Source: Streptomyces acidiscabies
GTDB taxonomy: Bacteria; Actinomycetota; Actinomycetes; Streptomycetales; Streptomycetaceae
Direction of reading: 5' to 3'
Assembly: GCF_020010905.1 (NCBI RefSeq)
Contig: NZ_JAGJBY010000002.1
Location: forward strand, 1,054,001-1,118,000
Length of the DNA: 64,000 nucleotides
Part shown: positions 40,758-50,200 of the stretch, piece by piece
How the letters are laid out: every line of letters starts with the position of its first letter
Numbering within the stretch: the stretch's first letter is position 1
Made by a program: the position numbers and the translations under genes
Notes under the pieces: model-generated
Databases searched by the model: none
Told to the model about the DNA's origin: nothing
Seen by the model: only the letters and a program-made list of their open reading frames with translations

Positions 40758-43700
40758 ATGCCCGAAGCGACCCCCCGCCACGGCCCGGACGACACCCCTC
40801 ACCCCGACACGCCCCGCTCCACCCCCGACGGCGCACCTGAGCCCGGACGAGCAAGCGGCGACGACCTCACCGCAGGCGCAGGCGTGGGAGCGACACCCGC
40901 CCCCGACGCCGCCCCGCCCGAGCCTGCCACCGTCCCCGGCGCGGCCCCGCCCGAGCCCGCTGCGGCCTCTGCCGCCGACGCCACTCCGCCCGAGCCCACC
41001 CCCGCCACCACCCGGCCCGGTCCAGATGCCGCCGAGTCGCCCGAGCCCGCCCCCGCCGCCCCGCCCGGCCCCCTCCCCGGCGACGAGCCCACGGCATCAG
41101 CCCGCACGCCCGACGACACCCCCGCCCACCACACCCCCGCCTTCGACCCCCTAACCGAGCTCATCACCCGCCTCCGCGCCGCCGGACTGGACCCCGACCA
41201 GCGCCAGTTGAGCGACGCCCTCTGGCTGGCCCGCTTCACGCGGCGCCCCGCGGCGCAGGACGCCCCCGAGGGGGCCGTGCCCGAAGGACCCGGCCCGATG
41301 GGGGAGTTGGCGGCCGGGCCCGCCCCTGCCGATCCGCCCGCCCTCGCCGCCGCCGAGGTTCAACGGCCCCCCAAGCGTCCGGTGTTGGACGGTCAGGTCA
41401 GCCTCTACCCCCTGCCCCGCAACGCGTCCAAGGCCCGTGCCGGTGCGCTCGACATCGGTGTTCCCGCTGCCCCTGTTCTCCCCGCCCCCCTCGAACTCCA
41501 GCGCGCCCTGCGCAGGTTGCAGGGGTACCGGAGCCCGGCGCCGCCGCTGAAGACGGCCCTCGACGAAGCCGCGACCGCCGAACTCAGCGCGCAGGCAGGC
41601 GGGTTGATCCTCCCCGTGTACCGGGCGGTGACCCGCAGGGACGCGCGGCTGCAACTGGTCCTGGACGCGTCCTCGTCGATGCGTGTCTGGCACCGCATGT
41701 TCGAGGAACTGGAGCAGGTCTTCGGCCAGTTGGGCGCGTTCTCGGACATCCAGGTGAGCTTCCTGCACCAGGGCCCCGACGGCGAGCCGACGGTGAGCCG
41801 CAGCCCCGAGGCACAGGCCGCGCCGCTGAACTCGGCGGAACGGCTGAGCGACCCGACGGGCCGCAGGATCGTGATCCTGGTGAGCGACTGCGCGGGCCCC
41901 CTGTGGCACAGCGGCCGGGCGCACCGCCTGCTCCACCACCTCTCCGGACAGGGCCCGGTGGCCGTCCTGCAACCCCTCCCGCAGCGCATGTGGGCCCGCA
42001 CCCGACTCCCGGTCACCTTCGGCGAGTTGAGCCGCGCGGAGACCTTCGGCGGCGCCCTGCGCGTACGGACGGCCGGCGAGGTCCGCAAGCCGGGCGCGCT
42101 GCCCGTACCGGTGCTGCCGCCCGAGCCGGTCGCGCTCGGCGCCTGGGCGCGCCTCCTGTCGGGCGCCGGCTCGGGCCCCGTACCCGGCGCGGTCGGCTGG
42201 GTCCGCGCCGACCAGCAGCCCGCCCCGCCCGCCCGCGCGGACCGGCGGCGTACGGCGCTGGAGCGGGTCAGCCGGTTCAGCGCGAGCGCCTCGCCGACCG
42301 CCGGACGCCTCGCCGTGTACCTCGCCGCGGCCCCCCTGTGCCTGCCGGTGATGCAGCTCGTGCAGCGCACGATGCTCCCCGGCTCAGGCCCCGCCGAACT
42401 CGCCGAGGTCCTGGTGGGCGGCCTGGTCGGCAGGGCCGGCGAGGATCTCGACGGAGACGGCGCCCAGTGGTACGAGATCGAGCCGGACGTCCGCGACGCC
42501 CTCCTGTCGAGGCTGGGGCGCGACGAGGCGATGCTCGTCCTCAAGCACACCTCGGAGTACATCGAGCAGCGTTTCGGCAAGGGCGGCCCCAACTTCCCGG
42601 CCCTCGCGCTGGCCCAGTTGGGCGACGGCGGCGCGGGACGGCCGTACGCGCCCGGCGACGACGACAGCGCCGCCCCGCCCGTGCCGCAGCCGTTCGCCGA
42701 GGTCGCCGCGCGGGTGCTCAGGCGGTTCATGCCGCTGCCCCCGCACTACGAACAACCCGGAATCGGAGCGGTAGTTGAGCGCCGGACCCACCCGGTCGTG
42801 GTGCGCGCCCGCACGCTCATCGGACGCTTCGACCGCGAGGGCATGATCCAGGACGCCATCGACGCCGTCCAGTTGCTGCGCGGCGCCACCGAGCGCGACG
42901 AACAGGCCGCCACCGACCCCGAGTTGTGGGCCGAGTACGCACACTGCACGCTGCGCCTGTGGGAGGTGCAGGGCGGCGACGACCTCCTGCGCCAGGCCGA
43001 GGCCGCCGCCGAACGCGCCGTCGCACACCCCCGCGCCCTGCACGAACGCGCCGTCCTCGCCCGGGTGTTGCACGCCTGTGCCGGGGACCGCAGACGGCGC
43101 GGCGACCTGGCCGGCGCCCTCGACCTGCTCTCCCGCGCCGACCGCGAGTACGCCGTCGCCTGCGCCGCGCCCGGCCTCGGCGAGAGCGAGGCCCTCAAGC
43201 TCACCCTGGAGCGCGTGCGCGCCCTGGAGGAGCAGTGGCGGCTCGGCGGGGACAGCGCCCTCCTCCAGGTCTCCGTCGGCATGCTGGAGGCGTTCGCCGA
43301 CGTCTGGCCCGACCGGCGCACCCGCCCGCCCGAACTCCCCCTCGTGCACGGCCGCGTCCTCCTCCTGCTGTCCGGCGCCACCGCCGACCCCGACCAGGCC
43401 CGCCGCTACGCCGAACAGTCCGCCCGCTCGCTGACCGCCGCCCTGGAGACCAGCCCCGAGCCCGACACCCCGGACGAGATCCGCGCCCGCGTACGGATCC
43501 TCCTGGACCTCATCGACGCACTGCTCGGCGCGGGCGGCCCACTGGACGACGTACAGGGCCGCGTCGACGAGGCGCTCGCCGTCGTCCGCGAACAGGCGCA
43601 GCGCGCCGCGCTCGCCGTACGCGCCGGACGGGTCGCCGTCGCCCGGTACGGCGAGTCGGGGCTCGCCGCCGATCTGGAGCGCGCCGCCGGGCACTTCGAC

Positions 43701-44351
43701 CGGGCCGCGCAGCGCGTGCCCCGCGACTCGCCCGCGCACGCCGACGTCCTCGCCGAGTGGGGCGAGGCGCTGCTCAGGCTCGCCGCGGCCGGTGACCGGT
43801 ACGTGCTCTCGCGGGCCATCCGTGTCCTGCGCGACTGCCGCATGGAGACCTCGGCCGGCAGCACCCGCCTCGCCCACCGGCTCCTGCTCCTGGGCCGCGC
43901 CCTGATGCTGCGCTACCGCTCCCGGGGCGACCGCGTCGACCTGCGCGAGGCCGAACACCTCTTCGGGCTCGCCGCCGACGAGGCCGACGACCCGCTGCTC
44001 GCCGCGCACTGCCTTCTCGACCTCGGGCAGGTCCAGTACGAGGCGTACCGCAGCCTGCTGCGCCCCGCCCGCCTCGACCTCGCCGTCGACGCCTTCCGCG
44101 ACGCCGCGCAGGCCGCCCGCGAGGCGGAGGCGACGGCCGGTACCGAGCGGCGCCGCCAGGAATGCGTCCGTACGCGCGCGCAGGCGCACCACTGGCGGGG
44201 TATGTCCTATGAGGCGGCCACCCGGCCCCGCGCCGCCCGCGAGGCGTACCGCGCGGCGCGGGCCGAGTGGGCGCGACTGCCCGAGGACAGCGTCGTCCCG
44301 GACACGCCGACACCGCAGGAGACCGCCGAGCGCCTGGCGGCGCTGGAATGA
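40758..44351 (+). CDS. SAV_2336-type vWA-like protein with TPR C-terminus
   Basis: 1197 aa. Residues 1-125 are a Pro/Ala-rich disordered leader. PLTELITRLRAAGLDPDQRQ starts a short helical SAV_2336-type module (about 130-165). The vWA-like domain (about 285-480) has a MIDAS motif with Asp303, Ser305 and Ser307 (VLDASSSM) and a second strand IVILVSDCAG. From about 680 to the end the sequence is helical TPR-like repeats. It forms the third partner with MoxR and the trypsin-VMAP protein. It ends 13 bp before the FxsA-like precursor gene, tying the two subsystems into one transcript. Confidence 0.85.
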   Translation: MPEATPRHGPDDTPHPDTPRSTPDGAPEPGRASGDDLTAGAGVGATPAPDAAPPEPATVPGAAPPEPAAASAADATPPEPTPATTRPGPDAAESPEPAPAAPPGPLPGDEPTASARTPDDTPAHHTPAFDPLTELITRLRAAGLDPDQRQLSDALWLARFTRRPAAQDAPEGAVPEGPGPMGELAAGPAPADPPALAAAEVQRPPKRPVLDGQVSLYPLPRNASKARAGALDIGVPAAPVLPAPLELQRALRRLQGYRSPAPPLKTALDEAATAELSAQAGGLILPVYRAVTRRDARLQLVLDASSSMRVWHRMFEELEQVFGQLGAFSDIQVSFLHQGPDGEPTVSRSPEAQAAPLNSAERLSDPTGRRIVILVSDCAGPLWHSGRAHRLLHHLSGQGPVAVLQPLPQRMWARTRLPVTFGELSRAETFGGALRVRTAGEVRKPGALPVPVLPPEPVALGAWARLLSGAGSGPVPGAVGWVRADQQPAPPARADRRRTALERVSRFSASASPTAGRLAVYLAAAPLCLPVMQLVQRTMLPGSGPAELAEVLVGGLVGRAGEDLDGDGAQWYEIEPDVRDALLSRLGRDEAMLVLKHTSEYIEQRFGKGGPNFPALALAQLGDGGAGRPYAPGDDDSAAPPVPQPFAEVAARVLRRFMPLPPHYEQPGIGAVVERRTHPVVVRARTLIGRFDREGMIQDAIDAVQLLRGATERDEQAATDPELWAEYAHCTLRLWEVQGGDDLLRQAEAAAERAVAHPRALHERAVLARVLHACAGDRRRRGDLAGALDLLSRADREYAVACAAPGLGESEALKLTLERVRALEEQWRLGGDSALLQVSVGMLEAFADVWPDRRTRPPELPLVHGRVLLLLSGATADPDQARRYAEQSARSLTAALETSPEPDTPDEIRARVRILLDLIDALLGAGGPLDDVQGRVDEALAVVREQAQRAALAVRAGRVAVARYGESGLAADLERAAGHFDRAAQRVPRDSPAHADVLAEWGEALLRLAAAGDRYVLSRAIRVLRDCRMETSAGSTRLAHRLLLLGRALMLRYRSRGDRVDLREAEHLFGLAADEADDPLLAAHCLLDLGQVQYEAYRSLLRPARLDLAVDAFRDAAQAAREAEATAGTERRRQECVRTRAQAHHWRGMSYEAATRPRAAREAYRAARAEWARLPEDSVVPDTPTPQETAERLAALE

Positions 44352-44364
44352 CTGAGGGGCACCC

Positions 44365-44517
44365 GTGAACCACGACGACCTGCCGGATCTGCTCTCCCTC
44401 GACCTGGAGGACCTGCGCCGCGTCGACCATCCCGTCCTGCGCGAACTGGTCGACGAACTACGCGACCGCGCAAGCCGCCCCCGACAGGCCTTCTGGGTCT
44501 TCGACAGCGCGATGTGA
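44365..44517 (+). CDS. fxsA: FxSxx-COOH peptide precursor (FxsA-like, ribosomal peptide)
   Basis: A 50-aa gene too short for most callers. GTG 44365 has GAGGGG 7 nt upstream. The leader is acidic and helical (DDLPDLLSLDLEDLRRVD, HPVLRELVDELRDRA). The C-terminus is QAFWVFDSAM, so the last five residues are F-D-S-A-M, an exact FxSxx-COOH. In the known family the FxsB radical SAM enzyme links the Phe ring to the Ser position to form a three-residue cyclophane. The maturase gene follows 124 bp later. Additional aromatic positions (Phe, Trp) near the end could also be modified. Confidence 0.88.
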   Translation: MNHDDLPDLLSLDLEDLRRVDHPVLRELVDELRDRASRPRQAFWVFDSAM

Positions 44518-44641
44518 CCTGAATCTTTCGGTCGATTCCCGCCGCTGAACCGGCCAGATCCGGGGTACGGGGGTGTGTGCGGGGGTCGATCGCGGGCATA
44601 CGCGGTGATGTGCCGTCGCACGCACACATGGGGGGTGGCGA

Positions 44642-45796
44642 GTGATCGGACAGACGGCTGCCCGCCCGCACGTCACGGTTCCGTTCCGGCAGTTCATCGT
44701 CAAGGTGCACGGCCGCTGCAACCTCGCCTGCACCTACTGCTACCTCTACGAAGGGCCCGACACCACCTGGCGTACCCGCCCCGCGCGCGCCTCCGCCGAC
44801 GTCCTCGACCGCACGGCCGACCGCATCGCCGACCACGCGCGCACCCACCAACTCACCGGGATCTCCCTGGTGTTGCACGGCGGCGAACCCCTCCTCGCGG
44901 GCGCCGGCACCCTCGCCCGCTTCACCGGCCTGGTCCGCGCACGCGTGCCGTACGGCTGTGCCGTCGACGCCGTTGTCCAGACCAACGCGACCCTCCTCAC
45001 CCCGGCCCGCCTCGCCGTCCTCGCCGCCGCCGGCATCCGGGTCGGCGTCAGCCTCGACGGGGGCACCGCCGTGCACAACACGCGCCGCGTCGACCACGCC
45101 GGACGCCCCTCCTGGCCCGCCGCCGCCCGGGGCACCCGGCTCCTCGCCGAGCGGTTCCCCGAGGCGTACGGCGGCATCCTGACCGTCGTCGACCCGACGC
45201 TCGACCCCGTGGGCACGTACGAGTCCCTCCTCGAACTCCGGCCACCCGCCCTCGACTTGCTGCTTCCGCACGGCAACTGGTCAGCCCCGCCCGACCGGTT
45301 GGGGCGGTACGGGGAGTGGCTCTGCGCCGTCTTCGACCGCTGGTGGGACGCCGGGCGGCGGGAGACCCGCGTACGGCTCTTCGAGGCGTGCGTCGCGCTG
45401 CTGCTCGGCGGGAGCGCGGGCGGTGAGCGGCTCGGGCTCGCGCCCTTCGACGCGGTCGTCGTCGAGACCGACGGGACCATCGAGCAGGTCGACGCGCTCA
45501 AGTCCGCGTACGACGGGGCCGCCCGGACCGGCCTCGACATCTTCCGGCACCCCTTCGACGAGGCCCTGCGCCACCCCGCGGTCGCCGAACGGCAGGCGGG
45601 GGAGCGAGCGTTGGCGGGGGAGTGCCGGGCCTGCCCGCTGCTGCGCGTGTGCGGCGGCGGCCACTACGCCCACCGCTACCGGGCCGGCGCGGGCTTCCGC
45701 AACCCCTCCGTCTACTGCGCCGACCTCCAGCTCTTCATCCGCCACACCGCCCACCGCGTCACCGCCGCCGTACGGGGTGAGGAGCACGTGTCATGA
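44642..45796 (+). CDS. fxsB: FxsB radical SAM/SPASM cyclophane-forming maturase
   Basis: 384 aa. The radical SAM cluster motif is CNLACTYC with Cys26, Cys30 and Cys33 (CX3CX2C); GGEP-like HGGEPLLAG binds SAM. The SPASM region at the C-terminus has Cys328, Cys331, Cys337 and Cys359 for auxiliary clusters. It should install the cyclophane on the FxSxx precursor encoded just upstream. GTG 44642 is used; the ribosome-binding site GGGGGGTGG is good. It overlaps the HEXXH gene by 4 bp (ATGA), so they are translated together. Confidence 0.92.
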   Translation: MIGQTAARPHVTVPFRQFIVKVHGRCNLACTYCYLYEGPDTTWRTRPARASADVLDRTADRIADHARTHQLTGISLVLHGGEPLLAGAGTLARFTGLVRARVPYGCAVDAVVQTNATLLTPARLAVLAAAGIRVGVSLDGGTAVHNTRRVDHAGRPSWPAAARGTRLLAERFPEAYGGILTVVDPTLDPVGTYESLLELRPPALDLLLPHGNWSAPPDRLGRYGEWLCAVFDRWWDAGRRETRVRLFEACVALLLGGSAGGERLGLAPFDAVVVETDGTIEQVDALKSAYDGAARTGLDIFRHPFDEALRHPAVAERQAGERALAGECRACPLLRVCGGGHYAHRYRAGAGFRNPSVYCADLQLFIRHTAHRVTAAVRGEEHVS

Positions 45797-47106
45797 CCCT
45801 CTCCGACGAGGCGATCACGTCCCTGGGCCGCACGCAGGCGGACCCCGCGACGCTGGCCGCCCTGGTCCGGGACCAGCACAACCGGCAACTCGTGGTGGTG
45901 CGCGCGGTGTTGGACGGGGCGGGGGAGTCGGGAGGGGTACGGGAGGCGTGGGAGCTGCTGACACGGGCGGACCGGGAAGGGGGCGGGACCTCCCGGGACC
46001 GTCTCCTCCACCCCCTCACCGGCTCCTGGGCCTGGCACGCCCTCCGAGCCCTCGACTCGCCCGGAATCCAGGGCAGTCTGGACCATCTGAGCGCCCTCGC
46101 CGCCGCCTGCGCCGTGCGGGCCGGGGTCGACTTCTCGCTCCGGGTCACCGCCCACGACGGGCTGCTCTTCCTGCCGTCACTCGGTGCGCTGCGGGGCGAT
46201 GGGGATGCCGAAGTGGCGTACAGGGACGGCCGGTTGGTGATCCGGCGGAAGGGCGAGGCCGACGTCACCGTGCACCCCGAACCCGGCATCGGAGCCTGGT
46301 CCGCGTCCCGCGCCTGGATGCCCGCGCACGCCCTGCTGGGACTGGCGCCCGGCGCCCCGCTGGTCCCCCTGGAGGATCTCGACCCCTACCGCACCGACCG
46401 TTCGCCGTACCCCGGCGGCGAGCCGCTGACCCTGGACGACGCCGGGCACAAGCAGTGGGCGCACGTATGGTCCGGCACGGCCGCGGCGCTGCGGGCCGGT
46501 GGCGAGCACCGGGTGCGGGAGGCGCTGGCCCTGCTGAAGTGCCTCGTCCCCCTCGCCCCGCCTCCCGGCGCCGCCGGACACGCCACGTACAGCGCCACCC
46601 GGCGTGAGGCGTTCGGGGCGCTGCTCAGCAGCACGCCGCAGAGCCCGGTCGCCTTCGCCGCGACCCTCGTGCACGAACTCCACCACGCGAAACTCTCCGC
46701 GCTCTCCGAGCTGGTGACACTCCATCAAGCGGGCCCGCAGGAGCGGTACTTCGCCCCCTGGCGCCAGGACCCGCGCCCCTTCGACGGCCTCCTCCAGGGC
46801 GCCTACTCCCACCTCGCGATCGCCGACTACCACCAGCACCTGGCCGAGACCGACCCCGCGCACGGCGAGACCGCCTGGACCGAGCAGGCCCGCTGCCACG
46901 CGATGGTCGGCGCGACCCTGCCCGCCCTCGTCGGCTCGCCCGATCTCACCGCGCGAGGACGCCTGTTCGTGGACGCGATGGCCGCCACCTGGGAGCACAT
47001 GCCGCCCGCCCCCCGGGGCCAACGGGCGCGCGCCCAGGCGTACGTACGCGCCGCCCGCACTCTGTGGACGCAACGGCACGCCGCCCACCGGCGTCCGAAC
47101 GAGTGA
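45793..47106 (+). CDS. HEXXH-motif protein of the FxsA system
   Basis: 437 aa. The zinc-metalloprotease-like motif is His294-Glu295-Leu-His-His298 in LVHELHHAKLSAL, the family hallmark, in the C-terminal domain. The N-terminal 250 residues are mixed alpha/beta (LHPLTGSWAWHALRAL, GVDFSLRVTAHDGLLFLPSLG). Family members are placed next to radical SAM peptide maturases, as peptide-modifying or peptide-cleaving partners, but their reaction is not established. It could remove the leader of the modified precursor. ATG 45793 overlaps the FxsB stop. The TIR/NB-ARC/TPR gene follows after a 155-bp gap with its own promoter-like motif. Confidence 0.87.
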   Translation: MTLSDEAITSLGRTQADPATLAALVRDQHNRQLVVVRAVLDGAGESGGVREAWELLTRADREGGGTSRDRLLHPLTGSWAWHALRALDSPGIQGSLDHLSALAAACAVRAGVDFSLRVTAHDGLLFLPSLGALRGDGDAEVAYRDGRLVIRRKGEADVTVHPEPGIGAWSASRAWMPAHALLGLAPGAPLVPLEDLDPYRTDRSPYPGGEPLTLDDAGHKQWAHVWSGTAAALRAGGEHRVREALALLKCLVPLAPPPGAAGHATYSATRREAFGALLSSTPQSPVAFAATLVHELHHAKLSALSELVTLHQAGPQERYFAPWRQDPRPFDGLLQGAYSHLAIADYHQHLAETDPAHGETAWTEQARCHAMVGATLPALVGSPDLTARGRLFVDAMAATWEHMPPAPRGQRARAQAYVRAARTLWTQRHAAHRRPNE

Positions 47107-47201
47107 GGGGACGGTGCACGGTTGAGGAAACACCCGCGCGGACACCGTCCGTTGAGCGAAGATCTCCGTGCCCAGGCGCCCGCTCCCCGGCTTCCGGGAC
47201 C

Positions 47202-47230
47202 TTACGGGTGGCGCGCCGAGGTCCTACGAT
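47202..47230 (+). promoter_or_regulatory. Possible internal promoter of the TIR/NB-ARC/TPR gene
   Basis: TTACGG (47202-47207) and TACGAT (47225-47230) are 17 bp apart; the -10 fits the TANNNT consensus well, the -35 poorly. They lie in the 155-bp gap after the HEXXH gene, 32 bp before the TTG start. It suggests the receptor-like gene can be transcribed separately. Confidence 0.4.
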
Positions 47231-47261
47231 TTTTTCCTGGAACGACGCGCTGGAGGCCGCC

Positions 47262-50200
47262 TTGTCTGGAGCCCGCACACCGGTCAGGTCCACCGAGAGG
47301 GGGACCGCACGGCCGACCGTCACGATCAGCTACGCGGGTTTCAACCGGGCCTGGGCCGCCTGGATCGCCGACCGCCTGGAGCGCAACGGCGTCCGGGTCG
47401 TGCTGGTCCGCTGGGACGCCCCGCCCGAGGTGCCGCTCCCGGACCTGCTGCGTGACCTGATGCTCTCCGAGGGCCGCATCCTGGTCCTGGTCAGCGAGTG
47501 GTACTTCCAGCTCGGCCCGCGCAGCCACGAGGAGTGGAACGCGGCGCTGCGCGAGGTCGTCGCCCCCGACCCGTCCCGGTTCGTCGCCGTCTCCCTCACC
47601 AACGCCTCCCTCCCGCAGGCCGTGACGGTCCTCGCTCCGGCGGGCCTCACCAACCTCGGCGCGGACGAGGCCGAGCGCCGCCTCTTCGACCGTCTCGACC
47701 TGCCGTACGACCCGGACGCGAACGGCGTCGACGGCCGCCGGGGACCCCGCTTCCCGGCCGCGATGCCGGACGTCTGGGGCGGCGTACCCCGCCGCAACAC
47801 CCGCTTCACCGGCCGCGAGCCCGTCCTCAACGACATCCACCACATCCTCCAGAGCGCCGAGCCCGGCGCGGGCGTCGTCACCCTGCACGGCATGTCCGGC
47901 GTCGGCAAGACGCAGCTCGCCACCGAGTACGTGTACCGGTTCGGCTCGCAGTACGACGTCGTCTGGTGGGTCAACGCCGAGAAGCGCGTCACCTACCGCC
48001 GCTTCCTCGCCGAACTCGCCCCCAAGCTCGACCTCCAGGCGGGCCAGGAGTACGGCGAGCGGCTGCGCGCCGTCCGCGACGCGCTGCGCCGGGGCGAGCC
48101 GTACTCCCGCTGGCTGCTCGTCCTCGACGGCGCCGACGAACCCGAGCAGATCTGGGACCTCGTCCCCAACGGCCCCGGGCACGTCCTGATCACCTCCCGC
48201 AACCCCGAGTGGGCCGAGCACAACAGCCGGCTGGTGGAGATCCCCGTCTACTCCCGGGACGAGTCCGTCGCGTTCGTGCGGCGCCGCGCGCCCCGGCTCA
48301 CCGAGCAGGAGGCCGACCAGCTCGCCGACGCCCTGGAGGACCTGCCGCTGCTCCTCGACCAGACCGCCGGCTGGCTCAACGACTCCGACCTGTCCGTGCG
48401 CGACTACATCGCCCTCCTGGAGGGCGGCATCGACTCCGACGTCGTCAAGGTCTCCGCCGACTTCCCCGTCGCCTTCCAGACCGCGTGGTCGATACTGCTG
48501 AACAAACTCCGCGACACCGTCCCCGAGTCCGTCGACCTGCTGCGGCTGTGCACGTTCTTCGCGCCCGGCTTCATCCCCGTACGCCTCCTGCGCGACCTCC
48601 CGGGCGACGAACTCCCCGAACAGGTCGCCGGGTTGGTCAACGACCCGCTGCTGTGGAACAAGGCGATCAACCAGCTCCGCCAGTACTCCGTCGTGCGCCT
48701 GGAGTCCCACGAGGTAGGCCTCGACGAGGCCACCACCGGCGACTCCCTGTACCTGCACCGGATGGTCCACCAGATCGTCCACAAGGACATGCCGGAGAAC
48801 GACCGCGCCGAGTTCATCGACGTCGTACGGCGCGCCCTCGCGCTCGCCGACCCGCGCCGCCCCACCGACACCCGGATGTGGCCGCTGTACGCGGAGATCG
48901 TGCCGCACCTGAAGTACGCGGACGTCCTGCGCACCCGCGACCCCGAGGTGCAGCGGCTCGTCCTCAACTGCCTGCGCTACATGTACATCTCCGGCGAGTA
49001 CCGGGCCGGCACGAAGCTCGCGCGGCGCGCCATGAAAGCGTGGAGCGAACTCCTCGGCGCGACCCACCCGCGGATCTGGGACCTGTCGTACCACTACTCC
49101 AACCTGCTGCGGGCCGGCGGCGACTACGCGGGCAGCGAGCTGCTCAACCGCACCGCCGTCGACCACCTGCGCGAGGAGCGCGGCGTCCAGGACCTCGAAC
49201 ACCTGCGGGCCGCCAACGGCCTCGGCGGCGACCTGCGCGGGCTCGCCCGGTACGAGGAGGCGCTGGAGCTCTCCCAGTGGGTCCTCGTCGCCTACCGCGA
49301 CCTCCTCGGCGAACAGGACTCCCGCACCCTCAACTCCCTCAACAACGTCGCCGTGTCCCTGCGCCTGCTCGGCCGGTACGCCGAGGCCCTCGACACCGAC
49401 CGCAGGGCCTGGGAGGCCCGCCGCAACCTGCTGCGCGCCCGCCACACCTCCACCCTCAACTCGGAGCTGGGGTACGCCCTCGACCTGCGCCTGCTCGGCC
49501 GGTACGCCGAGGCCGAGTCCGTGCAGGCCCGCAACGTCGACGAACTGCGCATCGTCATGGGCGACGACAACCCGCAGACCCTGTACGCCGAGCACAACCA
49601 CGCCATGTGCCTCTACCGCGGCGGCAACCGCGAGGCCGCAGGCCCCCTCTTCGCGAGCATCCTGGAACGCGTCGAGCGCGTCCTCGGCGAGTCCTCCCCG
49701 CGCACCCTCATCGCCGCCATCGCGCAGAGCTGCTTCATCCGCGAGCACGGCGACATCGACCAGGCGCGCGAACTGAGCGAGGCGGTCGTCGCCCGGTACG
49801 AGGAGACGCTCGCCGACAGCCACCCCTTCCTCGCCGGCGCCCGCGCCAACCAGGCCCTCGTCCTGCGCAACGTCGGCGAACGCGACCACGCCCACGCCGT
49901 CCTCGAACAGGCCCTCACCGACATGACGGCCACCCTCGGCGACCGGCACCCCTGGACGCTGGGCGTCGCCCTCAACGCCGCCGCGCTGCGCAACCTCGTC
50001 GGCGACCCCGAGTCGGCGGAGATCCTCAGCCGCGCGACGGTCCTGGGCGCGACGGAGTTCCTCGGCCGCACCCACCCCCTCACCCTCTCCACCCGGATCG
50101 CCCACGCCGCCGACCTGCGCAACCTGCGCGACCGCAGGCAGGCCGAGAAGGTCGAGCAGGAGGCCCTCACCGACTTCGAGGCGACCCTCGGACGCCAGCA

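Noticed and set aside
47064..47261. Longer N-terminus for the TIR/NB-ARC/TPR protein
   Set aside because: The extra 66 residues are Arg/Pro-rich, overlap the end of the HEXXH gene, and the best ribosome-binding site lies before TTG 47262.
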